Origin: Cyathus striatus | Lineage: Eukaryota > Basidiomycota > Agaricomycetes > Agaricales > Nidulariaceae | Assembly (NCBI GenBank): GCA_025738555.1 | Contig: JAOVFP010000011.1 | Coordinates: 4,526,001-4,590,000, forward strand | Direction of reading: 5' to 3' | Length of the DNA: 64,000 nucleotides | In this document: positions 1 to 11,729 of the stretch, one piece after another | How positions within the stretch are numbered: position 1 is the stretch's first letter | Layout: every line of letters begins with the position of its first letter | Translations under genes and position numbers: made by a program | The notes under the pieces: model-generated | What the model saw: the letters and a program-made list of their open reading frames with translations, nothing else | Told to the model about the DNA's origin: nothing | Databases searched by the model: none

Positions 1-219
1 GTTAAGGGCAAGTTAAGGGCCACGAGTAAGTATTGGACGAGTAACTCAAATAGCATCTGAAGTGACAACACGATCACGTGAGGTGACAGGTTTGTTGAAC
101 GCGGCTGACAATGACCAACTCAGACACGGTGCATGTCTAAATATACTGTGTAACGGGGTGATGCGTTCTTCTGGACTTGCCTCAGTTCCCTACCATCGAA
201 TACACTAGCGAAAGTCCAT

Positions 220-1627
220 ATGTCATTGGTAGGAGCCAATTGCGCAATATGCTTCGAGAGCCACCGCCTGAATCAATTCCTAATCTTACCTTGTGGTGTG
301 TTCCCGTGTCTCGATCCTATTTCTGCGTACACCTGTCTCAACCGGAACAACAGGACATGCACATTGCACGAGCTGCACGGAAAAATTGGCTGGAACTAGC
401 AGACACTTCAACTGTCCATCGTGTCGAGCAAAGATTCCCAGAGCAGCTCCTCACAAAATATGTCTCGACGTCATCGATTCGAAAACGTTCTTCGCAACGG
501 ACGTGATTGACAAACTAAACCAGATGGATGGGAACTCTAAGCTGAATACCGTTGAGAAGGCTGTGGAGAAGATAATCAAGGCATCCAAGATTGTTAAACA
601 TGACGAGGAACTTGCCGTAAGTATGTGTTTCTACTTCTTAGTTCTGGCATCAATCATGTCCATTAGAGGAGACTCCTGGAAGCTATAGAACGATTTAAGG
701 AACTTGTACCGGGGTTTCAGAGGGCGGAAAAGGCCGAGACCGAATTATTTGCACTGCGGCGTACCTTTGAAGAGAACGAAGGAAATCTGGCCACCAAAGC
801 CAAACGTACGCAGGCACTAGAGAACGAGAATGAAACACTAAAACGCAAGCTCAAACTCAAAGAAGATGAACTGAAGCAAGCTGATTCAAAGCTGAAAACT
901 GTGGAAAGAAATTGGGATACTAAACTGAAAAAGGCCGAGGAAGAGCGGGACACGGCACTAACGTTAGCTGAGAAAGCCACATCGGAATTCGTGAAAATGA
1001 AGGAAGATAATACCAAACTATTGAAATCTATGGAGGAAAGCGCCAATACCAACAAGATTCACAAGCGCCAATTAGAGTGGTACATCTCCAAAGTAAGAGT
1101 CTCTGCTCTCGAAGTCAACGTCATCTTACAATGTACACTTTCGCAGAACTCTGCTCAGTCCAAGGAAATCGCAACGCTCAAGGAACAGTGGAGTGATCTA
1201 CAGACAAAGCTAGCTGAGAAAGAGCAGGAGAAAGAAAACCTACAGTCCCAACTGGTAGAGGAGCAAGGAAATGAAAACTTTGCTTTTACCATGGAAGAAT
1301 CACAGTTTCCTAGAAGCGATAACCAGGTACATCACCCACAAATATTCAGCACCACCATGCTGACTGTTTCTATAGTGGTGTGGTAGCCACGACAATAGCT
1401 TCAACGAGTACTCGCTCGAGCTTGACGTCGAAGGCATGCCACCGTCTCAGTTTGGTTCTGCGTGGCAAACCAATAAACCACACTCGATGAACAAAACGAA
1501 ACTGCTCAAGAGGCCCATTTCTACGAGCGTAAATGCAGTATTCCCAATCAAGATAGATGCAAAAGGAAAACCGTTGGTACCGGTTCAGATAGGTCCTCGG
1601 GCAATGAAACGAGTTAGAATATTATAG
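220..1627 (+). CDS. RING-finger protein with long coiled coil
   Basis: Model: exons 220-295, 354-616, 667-1326, 1376-1627. The start ATG at 220 lies just before a complete C3HC4 RING: CAIC, then LPCGHAHCTSC, then NCPSC within the first ~55 residues. The RING is assembled only when the 58-nt intron 296-353 is removed, which splits the Gly codon of CGH. Residues ~90-360 are highly charged and heptad-like (K/E-rich), predicting a long coiled coil. The tail is basic (KRPISTS, IGPRAMKRVRIL). By family knowledge a RING of this form is a probable E3 ubiquitin ligase; substrate unknown. It resembles the RING/coiled-coil genes at 4959-5916 and 8326-9513 in layout and intron position. The downstream RPL11 is convergent. 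Confidence 0.82.
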
Positions 1628-2470
1628 GAGCATATTGACACACACAGTAGCATTGGTTCTCGGTTGTAAAGTAGATTAACACCATAAACAAATAGAATAA
1701 TAAGATGATCCAAGGTATCACGAGCTTTCAAGTTGCGCACCGAGTACGTTCCTTCAATTTGCTCTACGAGTATCAGAGATCATAACCTTGTCATAACCAA
1801 CTTCTGAACGCCCATAATACCAGAAGGAAGCAAAAGAATGTGCAGCGTGGAACAGACATGAAAAGGGGATTGAGGATTGTCAGATGTACTTCAAAAATGC
1901 CGGAGGCCGTTGAATGCGAGGGGGTTACATGGAGTCTCAATCCATGTTGCTCGGTGATTGCATGTAATGTGTACACGGCCCTTCCCCTGCTGAAAGTTCC
2001 GACATGCCTATGAACTTTTGGTGATACTAAATTTGGCGTTGGCTTGATGATGTAGCGCATAATTATGCTCTTCCTGATAGTAATATGCTTCCAGATATAT
2101 CTGAGCGCTACGACGATGCGCGGAACTCGTGAATGTGAGTATGACACGGCAAGGTGAAACAATGTCGGAACTGATAGTGGTGAAAATAACGACGTAGCAT
2201 ATACCCTTAACACGTGAAATGATGTTACAGCAACATGATCACTCCTTCCTGCGCGGAACGTTCTATTCATTCAGCAATATAACTTGTTAAACCTGCGAAA
2301 GCTCACGATAAAGTACATGCTGCTCTTACATACACGCAGCTCACGCCTGGAATATAATCCCGAGAGGATAAAAATAATGCGTTCATAGCCCATACCGTAA
2401 CACATGCCATATAGGTAGAGGAGAAGAGCATATCATAGCAGCAAGACAGGTACAACATTGAGCGATGCAT
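1628..2470. other. Intergenic, no convincing gene
   Basis: This stretch lies between the 3' ends of the convergent RING gene and RPL11. A 159-codon minus-strand frame (1791-2270) shows no domain, splice pattern or composition typical of a protein, so I do not call it. Confidence 0.6.
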
Positions 2471-3171
2471 TTATTTCTGAGAAATACGGAGATAAGAAAC
2501 GTAACAACGCAAGACACATTCAGAAGACATACCAAGATAATACCATCGAAGCGCTGCTTGAACCATGCCATCGTATCATCTTTCTTGATACGGTGAGCGA
2601 AACCGATTCTGGTCTTCCTCTGCTTCCTCCTTGCCACCCGTGCGCCTGGTCGTCCCATCACAACGTAGAAATCCATTCCGAAGATACCAATACCAGGGTC
2701 ATAGCGAGCACCCAAATCAATATGCTCCTGGATACCAAAACCGAAGTTTCCAGTCTCTGAGAAGTTCCTCCTCCTCAACTCGTACTCCTTCACTTTCAAA
2801 CCACGCTCAAGAATCTCCTCTGCCTTGGGCCCACGGATGGTGACGTGCACGGCGATCTTCTCATTACGACGGATACCGAAAGTACGGACGGTGTAACGGG
2901 CTTTTGAGGTAACGGGTGTTTGACCGGTAAGTTGTTCCAGGACTTTGGAGGCACGAGTCAAGCGATCACCAGATTCACCAACGGAGATGTCTATGAGTCC
3001 GAGATAAGTTTGCCTTGAATCGCACAGAAACTGCACTTAGACGCACTGATGACAAGCTTGTCGATGCGGAGCTCGCGCATGGGGTTTCCCGGTGTCGCTT
3101 TTTGGTCGGCCTAAGGATCAGAGGTTCGTTCATTATCATTACGGACAGCGACAAAAGTTCGTACTCACCAT
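2471..3171 (-). CDS. RPL11: 60S ribosomal protein L11 (uL5 family)
   Basis: Structural protein of the cytosolic large ribosomal subunit, in the 5S RNP (family knowledge). Model on the minus strand: exons 3169-3171, 3047-3110, 2533-2990 and 2471-2476, giving 176 aa, close to the ~174 aa of yeast L11. Diagnostic segments are [74 protein letters not shown] and [17 protein letters not shown]. Introns are 56-58 nt. The first coding exon holds only the ATG, directly followed by gtgagt. The last coding exon holds only one Lys codon and the stop. All splice sites are GT-AG and the frame is intact. Confidence 0.96.
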
Positions 3172-4958
3172 TTTTGTTGAGGGTGGTGGTTGTCGTCGCT
3201 GTTCCTACCTATGCGGAGTGTATTTAGTCCTTGTTTGGCGTGAACGTGACCGCTTGTGGCTGAAACTTTATTTTTCCTCCTGCACAACTCCCGCCCGTTG
3301 CCGAGAAAGCCGTCACGTAGCTCCCACGTGACATTGTTTGTGACACACCCAAGCGCTAACCATGGCGCTCGGTCTCGCTCGGTGGTCACAGTCATCCTTG
3401 TCCCCGACGTTCAGCATCGGAGTTGTACACGTCCACCGCAGTACACACACCCGACGTTCTACAGATGTATCAAATACTACTACTAGCTTACTTGGCACTC
3501 ACCTGGCCCTCTGGAGTTCTGCATCTTCCGTTTTTCCATCTGGCTATCTCTGCGGGCTAGTGCAGGTGTCGATCTTCATTTATGGGCAACGAAGCTTGAT
3601 CTCCTGTTTTTTTCTGGATCCAATATGATATGACGCCGCAAGTCGGGAGCTTTCGACCTACTTTCGACGTGTAGTCATGGTGCCTCACCAATCCTGAACG
3701 CGCCGTCTGCAAGGAGCAAATCTCCGATACTATCGACATTTCATGACATTCCTCGACAGTGCTACGACACTCATGCGATGTTTTTAGTCCATACGAAGCC
3801 GTAGGTCCCAGGAGTTTTTCTCCCTGCATCACATTTCATGTCATGTCGTGGTATGTATATAGCAAAGTTTAGAATTATGAATCCCTTGATGAAGCCCATG
3901 CCTACCCGAAATCCACTATATCTCCTTGTGTGGCTGTTGTTACAGATATCTGTCAAGCTACGAGCAAGCGCCGCTGTGAAAACAAGCACGGACGCGGTTG
4001 AGGTTCATGATTTCCGGTCTCCTACCCAGATGGTAGCGCACTTCAGTCGCGAACCTGGAATATGACGATTCTTCCCGACCTCTAAATTTCCTTCTTTCGG
4101 AATAACCACTCTCCACTAAAACAAGCCTACAGTGACGGAAAAATTGACGGAGTTCTTTCACGTTACTGTTCGTGTAAGCAAGACGGCTCCAGTAACCAGT
4201 CACATCAATTTACACCTGGAACTTGGAAGTATGTACTAGCAATTTTATTCATCTATCATATATGTATTTCAATCGAAGTCGGTCGCAAAAATTCGCCGTG
4301 GTGAGATCGCCAGATCACCTGTAACCATGTTTATCTAACTTCCCATATGCCTGATGGTCCTCGCACTCTTACAGGCTGCGAGCACTGGCGTCAATGGGCT
4401 CTACATGTTATCGAGATAGCTGGAATCACTCGGATGAGTACCCCACCTACGATGCCAAGTCTATTTTTAGTGCCTACTGGTCTTGCCGCGAATTACGATC
4501 GACGCATCAGTTGTGTGACCTTCCGGATCTGGATTCCCCTAGATCGGTCGTTGAAAGTCTCCGACTTTACTCGACTGTTTGAGCCACAGCATACTCCTTG
4601 CAAAACAGTCAATGACCCGCTTACTAGCATTGCGATTTGGTTCCCAACAGTAAGTCCGGCCAAAACTCGACCGAATAATTCGCGTATCTGGAGCTCGGCG
4701 TGATCAGGCTCTCCAGCTTCCAGTTCCTCGCGCGTAAGGCGAGGAGTCGATGAAGGAGATCGAAATAAATTCCAGTAAACCTGAGCCACTATTATTCGTC
4801 ATTCGGGTTTTTCTGGATTAGTCTCCTCTATGTTGTAGGTGTAATGTGCGAAATGAATTCCACCGAGGCCGGCCTGATTTTCTCAGCCCCGATTCCCTAG
4901 AAGTACAAAAGCAAGTCAACTCTCCTCTACAGTCAATCCTCCCCCCGCAACTCTAAAA
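3172..4958. other. Long intergenic stretch, only weak ORFs
   Basis: The first part is the RPL11 promoter side. The rest carries short overlapping frames on both strands with no recognisable domain. The best candidate is the minus-strand frame at 4493-4789, listed separately. I see no repeat or RNA gene here. Confidence 0.5.
4493..4789 (-). CDS. Possible small membrane protein (weak)
   Basis: A 98-codon frame starting at an ATG. Its first ~65 residues look protein-like: polar and acidic (LTREELEAGEPDHAELQIRE), then one hydrophobic stretch (VLAGLTVGNQIAMLVSGSL) that could span a membrane. The last ~30 residues look like non-coding read-through, so a splice site or truncation near 4600 is possible. 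I do not recognise a family. The opposite strand is also open (4347-4703) but looks less like protein. Confidence 0.25.
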   Translation of the reverse strand: MAQVYWNLFRSPSSTPRLTREELEAGEPDHAELQIRELFGRVLAGLTVGNQIAMLVSGSLTVLQGVCCGSNSRVKSETFNDRSRGIQIRKVTQLMRRS

Positions 4959-5916
4959 ATGATAACCTGTCACATTTGTCTTGAAGATTTGAAATCCCCT
5001 GTTTCCCTGCCGTGCGGTACGTCTTCACATTCCTCACCTCTTCATCCTTTGTACTAACAGCTCGCTTTAGGCCACATATTTTGTAAAGAATGCATACGTA
5101 GAGCCGTAGAGGCCATAAAGTCGTATTCGAGTCTTCACTCATGCCCTAGCTGTCGTGCACTGTACACCGTCGGTGAGTTGTCTTCAATGGACACACTCTT
5201 CTCGCCATCTGATCGTATTTATCACAGCTCCGATTGATCCCGCCGTCGTGCCTGCTCACCTACGGCCTCATCTTACTCCCAGCATCCGCAAAGTATACCT
5301 GGATCAACTGCTCCGCGAAGGCCCTCGAGCATCCACCTCGGTCGCGTCTGGCTCCGCCGACGTAGAAATTGCCCGTTTGCGTGCAGAGAATGCCGCACTG
5401 CGGACAAACTGTGATATGTGGAGGCGACGGGCAGAGGTCCATGGCGCTGCCACGCTCGGCCTTCTAGAACTTACGCGGATGGCGAGAGACCAGGCCATTC
5501 ACGTCTCTCGAGAACGTGACGAGCTCCAGAAACGATGTCACTCATTGAAACGACGTCTTGATGAAGACGAGTACGTTTACTAAACTCTTGCTAGAAATTT
5601 TGCTTATTCATGAACGCGTCATAGGTCAATTATGCGTGATTTCTCATTACCCTCACCATTCACAAATGGGTTGTCTTTGAATGTGCTCGGAAAATCCAAG
5701 GCTTCGTTGGTCATACCAGACGTGCCTCAGCTAGAGGACGAAGAACCACATCCGCGAAAACGCGTGAAGATGGAAGAGGTGGTTCCGGACCTCTTGCTAT
5801 CACCACGGCCCCGTGATTCTGAACGCGTCCAGCCTCCCACAAACTCGAGTCGATGCACACACCCAACCGATAGGGCAGACAAAGGCGGTACTTCCAGACC
5901 GCTTCCAGTCGCCTGA
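4959..5916 (+). CDS. RING-finger protein with coiled coil
   Basis: Model: exons 4959-5016, 5071-5172, 5228-5570, 5625-5916. The protein opens directly with the RING: MITCHICLEDL, SLPCGHIFCKEC, then SCPSCRALY, a clean C3HC4 in the first ~52 residues. The middle is a short charged coiled coil (IARLRAENAALRTNCDMWRR; RERDELQKRCHSLKRR). The C-terminal ~90 residues are Pro/Ser-rich with a basic patch (PRKRVKMEE), possibly a nuclear signal. The first intron again interrupts the Gly codon of CGH, as in the RING genes at 220 and 9513. Likely an E3 ligase by family; target unknown. Confidence 0.85.
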
Positions 5917-6369
5917 ATACTTCCTGTTTTGAATTTGCATGCTTTACTTTTTAGGGGTCACATTCACATTGTAATATCTTCAACAGCATCGGGACTAATG
6001 TACCTATCGGAAATGTACTTATTGGGTGTAATATATAATTCTTTTATTTGCTAGCTTCTTTCCTTCTATTGCCTGGACCATTTAAGACAAATACGTAGTT
6101 GCTCCAGACAAAGGACCGATGACAGGTGAGGGTACTAATAGTCTAGGCTCTTCTTTGGATTTAGTAATTTCTAGTTCTCTGAACTGAACACCATATATGC
6201 CACCCAGCTTGCAGTGAGATTGTATGTCAATTGCATGTCTTTGAATAAATATGAAGTAGCCATTTTGGTGAATTAAATTTTCTGGTGTCGTCCAAAAAAT
6301 CATGACTATGTAAAGTTACTTCTACAGGTAACTAAACTTTCAGAAAACGATTTCATACGAAGAACCAAT
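5917..6369. other. Intergenic, 3' of RING gene and U6
   Basis: AT-rich sequence between the end of the RING gene and the 3' end of U6. Only a 73-codon frame without features (6082-6303, minus) is present. Confidence 0.5.
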
Positions 6370-6434
6370 AAAATAAATATTGAGACCCGTAGGTCTACCA
6401 CTCCGGGAAAGCGTGTCATCCTTGTGCAGGGGCC

Positions 6435-6465
<31 letters not shown>

Positions 6466-6489
6466 TTCGTATGTCACCCCGAAGGGGAC
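6370..6489 (-). ncRNA. U6 spliceosomal snRNA
   Basis: On the minus strand the U6 core is unmistakable: AATTGGAACGATACAGAGAA, then GATTAGCATGGCCCCTGC, then ACAAGGATGACACGC. It includes the ACAGAGA box that pairs with the 5' splice site and the AGC/GATGAC segments of the catalytic U2/U6 core. The 5' end forms the expected hairpin GTCCCCTTCGGGGTGAC (6489-6473). The 3' part after the internal stem-loop is divergent and reaches a short T run (6373-6370) that could stop Pol III. The 5' end is well placed. The 3' end is uncertain by about 15 nt. Confidence 0.92.
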
Positions 6490-8325
6490 AATAGTCTTTG
6501 GGTAAGCAAGGTTCGTGTGAATTCAGTTTTGCATTTTGTTCAGCTCGCGGGGTTGGATTCCCACAACTTTGGAGAGTTAATTTACGCTATCTTCGTATGT
6601 ACTTGGTATCTTTTGTTTCTCCTCCCTATATCGCTGCCGGTTGGCACTACTGCTTATACTCTAGTGGCAGATAGCATAATTCACCCAAACTTCTACCTTC
6701 CAAAGTGGGCTTTGTCACGCCGATATTGCCAAACTTCAGAGCTTCTTCACTGTCACTGGAACCCGACTGGAACTTGGATCATGGAGCTTGATACGCTGCT
6801 AGCCTGCTTTGAATTTCCTCGCTCAGTTTTCGATGTGCATTTCCTTGAACAAACACTTGCGTGATCCACGTTGCTTCATGATCAACTAGCTCGTGACGGT
6901 GGTCAGTACCTGTTTACGTTCTCATACTTAATTGACTTAAGAAACTGGAATGGTTTCCTTACTCTCGAAAGTATCTTTGGGCACTCGGGTTGAGCTGCTC
7001 CCATTCACTGCATCATAATCTCTATTATACTTACAATATCTAACTTTGTCTTCTCGCACGCAAGTCAAAAGTGGTGACACCAAATGACGAACTTTTGGTT
7101 GACGTATATCTTTCACGGCAGGACGGTCAGCATACAGTACAGTTCTCGGCATAAAGAATAAATATGTCGCTGACTCGCAGGATTAGTAGCCAGTTCCGAT
7201 ACAAAGATTTGTACAACACAACGACTTGGACACTTGACTTTCTCAGTGATGCCTTTTCGTTCCAAAATAATACTACTAGGGACGCGCAGCGGTCGCTGGC
7301 TAGTGCCACGAAGAATTTCAGTGAGGTCAAGTTCTAGTTCTTTCTTTGCATGGAATCCAACGTGGACTGGGACAAGGCTGGGACCCACATTACTATGCCA
7401 GACCCACAGTAACACATGATATCTGATATTCTGTGACTTGATCACTTTATTTGATCACATTTCTAGGATTCACAACTTCAACGGCGTTGATTTTTAATTG
7501 CTTATTCTCTTGACGACTCTCAGCTTCGTGGCTTCATATTGTATTGTATCTCAAAGATCTATACTTGTGACTGTCTTGATCTGGCGCTTGATATTTGCTT
7601 GATACGTCCCAAAACTAACATGTGTATTGGTGCAATCATGGATCACTCATTTGACACTGCCGGCCTGGGCCGCCTCGCAGATATTTGGATTCGTTACTTT
7701 CTGGCTTTCCGAGGATAGCAGTGTTGCTCCACGCTCAATTCTTTGTGTTCGGGCCGACGCGTCACGCAGTGCCTCTTCAACTCTGTGGGTCGTGTTTTTG
7801 GTCGTATACAAACACGACTCCTTATTCTGACGGAAAAGCGATGGGGGATTGTTTTCAAAAATGCTTAACAGATTATAGTAAATCCACTTTGAACGTGATT
7901 CTTGCAGATCGTTGCACTCTTTCTGGTCATGATGTCATTCAGAAGGATTTATATTTATGGCTTCCGCATTAATTGATCCGTTCAAGAGGCGACGCCCTAC
8001 TTGTCATAGATTTCGGATAGCGGTTATTGTTGATGGAAAGCTAAATCAGACTTGTGAGATACAACAGAGGAGTAGTCGGGCCCCCCACTTTCCCTCGTCC
8101 AATACCATAATCTAGTAAACAGGATTGCAGTAGGTGTGTTTTACTACCCTAAAGTTATCCCAAAACATATATACCGTAAGTAGTACCATCACATCTCATT
8201 AATGAATATACTCTACGAACTATAAGTATATATAGCATTCTAAACATCATAACCTACAATCTAATCATCTCACCAACAAGAATAGTTACGTATAAGTAAC
8301 CCCATCACAATAAAAACATAGCATA
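6490..8325. other. Long stretch without a supported gene
   Basis: About 1.8 kb upstream of U6. Frames at 6517-6864 (+), 7113-7445 (-) and 7627-7972 (+) show no domain, splice pattern or consistent composition. The last ~250 bp before 8326 are AT-rich and probably the 3' untranslated region of the RING gene at 8326-9513. Confidence 0.45.
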
Positions 8326-9513
8326 TCAATGCCGACGACCATGATTTTTTCCACAGGAAAGACACGGAATGGGATACTCGTTTTCCTTCTCAATGCGGGG
8401 TTTCTTCATGCGCAGCTCGCCTGGTGATGGTCCGGGACTAGGGGAGCGCGCATGAGAAAGCCGTTTAGGCAACGGGCGAACCTTCCGTTCCGCCGGGAGG
8501 GATGGTCGTTCCGGAGTGGGCAATTGGACAGGGAAAGGAGCAGGAGCAGGAGCAGGCCGCTCTCGTTCTTTATGTTGAAGTTGTTGCTTGAGCACGATGT
8601 TTTTCTTTTTGAGTTTTAGTATCTCATCTTTTAGAGATGCTATTTCCGTCTCTTGTCTATGAATTATCGATCAGTAAGAGAAGTTCTGAGAAAGATGACA
8701 TCGAACCGTAACTCCAGCCCATCACATATCTCTATCATTTCCTGAAGCTTGATCTCGGCGTCATCTTTCTCTTCCTCTGCCTCCTCCTTGGCCTCCTCCG
8801 CTTCGCGCAGATCGTCCTCCACGCTCTCTAGCTGCAGCTTCACCTCGTCCAACTCTTCCTTAACTTCATCTAGCTCTTCTTTAGCCTCCTCCAACTGCTC
8901 CTCCCACTCGCGAGCTTCAACAATAGCATTTCGTTCCCCTTCGCGGTGGGCCAACACGGCAGCATGGTATCGCTCACATTGCTTGAGGAGCTGTTCCTCC
9001 CTAAGCTTGTAGGCTGCGATGCGGGCTTCAAGCTGACGGACTTTTTCTTTGAGATGGGCGGGATCTTGTGGGGGCACGATGACGGCGGGGTAGACGCGGC
9101 GGACGGAGGGGAGGACGTATTGGTGGTATTTCCGTGGGAGATAGGTGAGCTTTGAATTTGAAGGGTAAGCTAAAATGGTGGACAATTGTGCTGTTTGGGA
9201 CGTACGTCTGGTTTTACTATTGCTTTGTGTCAGGAATTGATGAAAAAGGGAAGAAAGAGCGCGACGTACGGGTGTTGAAGGGTGCGCGACAGGTGGGGCA
9301 GGTGGAAGTGAAACCTTGGTTGGTAGGCACATTTACGTGGTCGGAGAGGCACTTTGTGCAGTATATATGACCTGTGACGCGGTTTCCAAGTTAGCTGAGT
9401 GAGCAGTGGCAACGGCGAGTGGCGTGATAATGGGAGTCAGGGGGAATCTCACCGCAAGGGATAGATACGGGGTCGTTATATTCAGAGAGACAGATGGAGC
9501 ATTGGGTAGGCAT
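8326..9513 (-). CDS. RING-finger protein with acidic coiled coil
   Basis: Model on the minus strand: exons 9453-9513, 9270-9371, 8707-9169, 8326-8656. The protein begins MPTQCSICLSEYNDPVSIPC, then GHIYCTKC and CPTCRAPF, a C3HC4 RING in the first ~55 residues. It continues with YLPRKYHQYVLPSVRRVYPA and a long very acidic coiled coil (repeated EELDEVK units). It ends with a Pro/Ser-rich tail and a final Cys-containing CLSCGKNHGRRH. The first intron splits the Gly codon of CGH exactly as in the RING genes at 220 and 4959. The 100-nt second intron (9170-9269) is the least certain join. Function inferred: E3 ubiquitin ligase of unknown target. Confidence 0.82.
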
Positions 9514-9869
9514 TATTTGTGGTATATGGATAGGGGGGATAAAATTATAGAGGACAGACGGGAATAAATGGTTGACGCGCCTGGGGTCGCGACTAATTCA
9601 GTCACGTGGAGGAAGTAAATGGAGGCAAATAGGTGTAAATACGTAATGGGTGCCTTGTCAATTGGTTTCAAGTTTGGTCCTCTGGACACCCGTCGGACTC
9701 GTATACCACCTCTTTTTCTTTCTTTCTTCTTTGCAGACAACGTTTAAATATACCCAATTAACGACCCCGACAAGCCAGCAAGGTGTCCTGTACCTGCATC
9801 GTCACTCGCAGATATCTCTCGCATCACCCAAAGATAGCCTTCTCTGGACTGCCACTGACTCCATAGTGA

Positions 9870-11729
9870 ATGTCTCCCGGTCCAGTCCAAAATACATCCC
9901 ACCCGACAAGCTCAACGCCAACTCCCTCATCGCCATACCTGTCCCCGTCAAAACACTCGCGTGATCGCTCGACTTCACGCCCGTCATCACGCTCTTCCTT
10001 GCGCGCCCACAGCCCTTCATTTTCGCTGGACGATCCAGGTACCAACTACTTTTCATATATAGTCGCTATGCTGACATTACCTACAGTCGCTGTGCGACAC
10101 CACGTATCTACCCTAAAACACACTATCCGCCAACACCAAGCCCAGCTCAACTCTCTCGAAAACATCATCCGCTCCGGTCCGCGCCCGTACTCTAATTCCT
10201 CTACCGACTTGTCTTTGTCTCACTCACTTTCAAACTCGATATCTGAAGATATGGCTTCTACATCCTCATCCCCGCCTTCGTCATTTGCTTCGCCTGCTAC
10301 AATTGCAGCTGCAAAGGTGAAGCGACGCTCAAGTTTTGATGTGCTGCAAGGCATTGCGGGACCAGATTCAAACTTGCCATTACCTAGGAAAGAAGAGAAC
10401 GGCACGAATAGTATACCAGAGGGAATACCCACCAGCCCATCATATAAACGCGCTTCGAGCCCCACCAGAACTCTATCTCGTACGTTTCTTTCATTTCCTT
10501 TCATATCATCTTTTAAAGCGGCTTTTGTAGGGATACCGGTAGCTTCAGTAGGTTAGTCCTCGTCCCTTCCCCCTTTCTTCCTTTCCTATGGTATTCCACT
10601 TCGTCTATATAATCGATGAACATCATACTCACAGGCAATGCCCGGGCCCTAGCCGACGAAGGCCACGTACCCCACACTCCCCGTCTCAACTCCTCCGCCT
10701 CCTTCAACTCCCTCACCATTCCTAGCACACCCTCCAAATCCGACGACCCCAACTCCCTCAACCCGCCCGTCTCACCCAACCGACGCATCTCGCTCACTCC
10801 AGGCGGAACAACGAAAGTGTTGGCGGATTTGCAAACTGGCGTGGTCAACGCGCGGAATGCCCTCGAGAATACGAAGACTCAGCTAAGGCTTTCCCAGCGT
10901 ACTGTTGCCCAGCTTACGAGACAGACGGAGGATTTGAAAGAGGGGAGGGAGAGGCTGCGGCTGGAGAATGAGGGGTTGAATAATGTTGTTGCGCGGAAGG
11001 AGCGGTTGTTGCAGGAGGTTTGGCCTTCTCTCTCCTCCGAGTGGGCGAGACTAACCTTTATGATGTAGGTACTGGAACGGGCACGAAAAGCCGAAGGAGA
11101 AGCGGTCCAGTTCAAAACGCAGCTCAAAAATGAAACTACCACGTCGAAAAAGACCATCCGAGAAATGGAGTCCGCGCTCTCCGAGTCTTCTGCACTGTCG
11201 CAAAAGTCGGAACGCGAGTATCTTACGCTGCGGGACAGCATAAAACATATATCAGATTCGTTCCGCACTGACCTTGAGTCCTTGCGTGCGGATATGAAAA
11301 AACGAGAAGACCGGTGGAAAACGGAGGCTGAGGCCGTGGGGAAGAAATATAAGACCCTTTTGGAAGAGGTGAAGAAGAGGGAGGAGAAGAAAGAGGATGT
11401 AAAGAAGCTTTTGGAGGAGGAGAGGAAGAAGCAGGCCGAGGTGGAGAAAATGTGGGTTGAGGAAGTGGAGAAGATGAAGGGCGATGTTGAGAGGAGTCGG
11501 AAGGAGGGGGAGGAAGCTGCTAAGAAGGCTGGGTATGTCTTCTCTTTGTGCTTTTGGTGGACTTTGCTGATGGGTTTATAGGGAACTTGCGGATGAACTT
11601 GCAAGGTTGAGGAGACTTATGCAGACTGTTGGAAAGAGGGCGTCGACTGATGACGGACATGGATCTTTGCCTTCGGAAGACCCTTCAAAATCAATACCGA
11701 ATCAAGGATCTGTAGAAACGACATCATAA
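9870..11729 (+). CDS. Ser-rich N-terminus, coiled-coil protein
   Basis: Model: exons 9870-10038, 10087-10479, 10635-11019, 11070-11531, 11581-11729. The first ~200 residues are Ser/Thr/Pro-rich and basic, a typical disordered phosphorylated region. They contain one short helical block (VRHHVSTLKHTIRQHQAQLN). A second low-complexity part (TPRLNSSASFNSLTIPSTPS) leads into a coiled coil from about residue 260 to the end (RERLRLENEGLNNVVARKER; KKREEKKEDVKKLLEEERKK). I do not recognise the family. The architecture suggests a structural or cytoskeletal adaptor. The third exon join (intron 10480-10634, 155 nt) is unusually long and could hide another small exon. Confidence 0.7.

Noticed and set aside
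1..60. Repeated GTTAAGGGC at the left edge as possible telomere-like repeat
   Set aside because: Only two imperfect units; too short to call.
717..1055. Ser-rich minus-strand frame
   Set aside because: Mirror image of a Lys/Glu-rich coiled-coil exon on the plus strand; such antisense frames stay open by codon bias.
1791..2270. 159-codon minus-strand frame
   Set aside because: No domain, no splice support, composition like translated non-coding DNA.
2458..2760. 100-codon plus-strand frame
   Set aside because: It is antisense to the well-supported RPL11 exon and has no features of its own.
10879..11604. 241-codon minus-strand frame
   Set aside because: Antisense of the coiled-coil exons at 11070-11531; Ser/Phe-rich shadow composition.
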